From Strongyloides papillosus (taxonomy: Eukaryota; Nematoda; Chromadorea; Rhabditida; Strongyloididae), in assembly GCA_005656395.1 (NCBI GenBank), contig SRSI01000038.1, positions 558,001 through 622,000 of the forward strand: a stretch of 64,000 bases of DNA. Reading direction: 5' to 3'. Made by a program: the position numbers and the translations under genes. Position 1 is the first letter of the stretch. Every line of letters begins with the position of its first letter. This document shows positions 62,367 through 64,000 of this stretch, one piece after another. The notes under the pieces were generated by a model that saw only the letters and a program-made list of their open reading frames with translations, did no database searches and was not told the DNA's origin.

Positions 62367-63308
62367 GTGAGTAGGAAGTCTTTTATTCAATATTTGATAA
62401 CAAACAGCAAAACATTCTTCTAACCAAAAAAGCCCAAACATTTCCGAAAAATTTGTCCTTTTTATTTTAATAGACAATTTCAAATATATTAATTAATTTT
62501 TATACTTTGGAAAATAGTGATAATATTAAAAAAAATACTATTTAAGTTAGATTCTTGTTGGAATTTAATCTTATGAAAAATAATCGTTACAGGTGTAGTA
62601 AATAATTAACTGAATTAATTATTAGAGTTTATTTAAAAGGTGGTAGATAATTATATTTGTTCTTTATTAAGATCATCTTACTGTCTATTTTAATAAAAAT
62701 ATAAATGAATAATGTCATAATTGTAAAAGTTTGTTAAGAAGACGGTATGATATTAAAAACTTGATAATTAAATAAATATGTATTAACTAACTATAAGTGC
62801 CTTATTTTATTATTCAACGTTATGGTAATTTTAATAATTGTACGTTTAAAAAACAAAAAAAAACTTTTTGTGTTGGTCTACCAAGTAAATTAAAAATGAA
62901 TTATGTAAACTTTTTTACGACACTTTATAAATAGCTTAAATCAAAAGAGATTGCTTATTAAATAAAATCTTTATTTATATTTAAGTTATATTAAAATTTA
63001 CAGCATTTTTATATTCTCAAAAACTAAAAATTAATCGCGATTTTATAGTTAGTAATACACATATTTTTAGAACATTGTTAAAATATATTTTCAAAAAAAC
63101 TCTTTTGAAAATTCACAAAATAATGATTTTATTGTGCTTTAAGTGTCGTTTACAAAAGCATTGTTGTTATTTATTTTATACTTTTTTTTAAATATAAGTA
63201 AAAATTATTTTTTCAAAATAATGTTTTTGTTGCATATTTTAGAAAATTGTTGGAATAGTGTTTTGCATTTTAAAAATAAAATCTCAAAGAAATAGTCTAC
63301 TACTTCAT
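62367..63308. other. Spacer between tRNA genes
   Basis: A/T-rich, no gene seen. Confidence 0.35.
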
Positions 63309-63389
63309 GGCGAAGTGGCCGAGTGGTTAAGGCGTTGGTTTTAGGCACCAATATCTTCGGATGCGTGGGTTCGAATCCCATCTTCGTCA
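63309..63389 (+). tRNA. tRNA-Leu (TAG)
   Basis: Acceptor GGCGAAG/CTTCGTC with one G-T pair, D arm TGGCCGAGTGGTTAAGGC, anticodon stem TTGGT/ACCAA with loop TTTAGGC (TAG), long variable arm TATCTTCGGATGC, T arm GTGGGTTCGAATCCCAT. 81 bases, as expected of a class II tRNA. Confidence 0.93.
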
Positions 63390-64000
63390 TATTTTTCTCT
63401 ATTAATTCTTTGGTAGAGATAATAAAAATAATATAATGAATATAAATTATTGGTTAAATGATGCAAAATCTAATATTTCTATGGAACTACGATCCATTTT
63501 TTTAAGTAACATTGATTATTATTATTGCTAGGACATAAATAAAGAAATCCTATCTCTGATTCTTCATTAGTAGACTTCTTTACAACAAGACACTTTTGTT
63601 ATTTTTTTATATAATTCTAAAATTAACTTTCAATACAATTAAATTCAGAAATTTTCTTACTTTCAACCATATTTTAATATAGAATTGTTTTTTAATTTAT
63701 AAAAATCATAATAGTACAAAATATAAAAAACTGAAATTGATAATTTATTATAAAGTTTATTTGCGTAAATCACTAAAGGGACTTTAGATTGTTTTATTAG
63801 TATATTATTTTACTAGAAATATCTTATTAAGTTTTTTTTTAAATTATATTTACCACAAAAAAGTTAATTTTTTTAAAATAACGTTAACCAAGTATCTTTG
63901 TCACTACATGGAAAAATGTAACAAAAAATAAGCTGTTTAAAATCAGTTATAATTATGATACAAGCATTGTTAGATTATCGACGAAAGTTACAAATGAATT
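63390..64000. other. Right edge, no feature seen
   Basis: A/T-rich sequence after tRNA-Leu without recognised coding. Confidence 0.35.

Overview
The window is strongly AT-rich animal DNA, most consistent with a nematode. The inference rests on very short introns (38-47 nt wherever I could place both ends, one of 86 nt), T-rich TTTTAG/TTTCAG-like acceptors, a secreted two-domain ShKT protein, an F-box-like gene with a spacer-repeat N-terminus, and a load of TA-target DNA transposons and Ty3/gypsy-type elements. An AT-rich clade IV worm of the Strongyloides kind would fit, but the species cannot be fixed from sequence alone.

Layout. 0-9 kb: a LINE endonuclease fragment, old tandem repeats, a divergent pair of broken genes (an unrecognised minus-strand gene and a protein-kinase start with a nonsense codon and a Tc/mariner-like insertion), a decayed RPA1-like (replication protein A large subunit) gene, and a repeat block. 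9-15 kb: a tiny intact two-exon gene with a myristoylation-type start, a satellite-like block, a GC-rich hairpin motif, and a damaged F-box-like gene. 15-17.3 kb: a non-autonomous LTR retrotransposon with LTRs identical by eye, carrying gag-protease and only the tail of integrase. 17.6-22.2 kb: a six-exon transposase-derived gene with zinc fingers. 22.4-28.1 kb: a DDE element with 21-bp subterminal repeats, an unrecognised spliced gene, a single-exon protein with an RNase H-like C-terminus, and a multi-exon gene broken by a MITE and by a lost splice acceptor. 30.5-35.6 kb: a NADAR (YbiA-like) gene whose 47-nt intron is occupied by an intact gypsy element with a TATG target duplication. 35.9-44.5 kb: a segment bounded by inverted repeats and inverted subterminal repeats that contains an intact three-exon coiled-coil gene, a second copy of the GC-rich hairpin and a second satellite block. 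45-50 kb: the ShKT gene, two foldback/MITE elements and a complete mariner. 50.8-63.4 kb: eight tRNA genes (Glu, Asp, Phe, initiator Met, two Pro, Thr, Leu) spread through gene-poor DNA with a WDR47-like pseudogene, a 42-residue secreted-peptide gene and decayed coding scraps.

The genes do not form one pathway. The common theme is mobile-element activity against short-intron genes: recent elements (gypsy, the gag-pro element, mariner) are intact, while several host-like genes carry stops and poly-T frameshifts. Those frameshifts could partly be homopolymer assembly errors. The strongest single observation is the gypsy insertion exactly inside the NADAR intron; the most unusual structures are the truncated gag-pro element and the 8.5-kb inverted-repeat segment.
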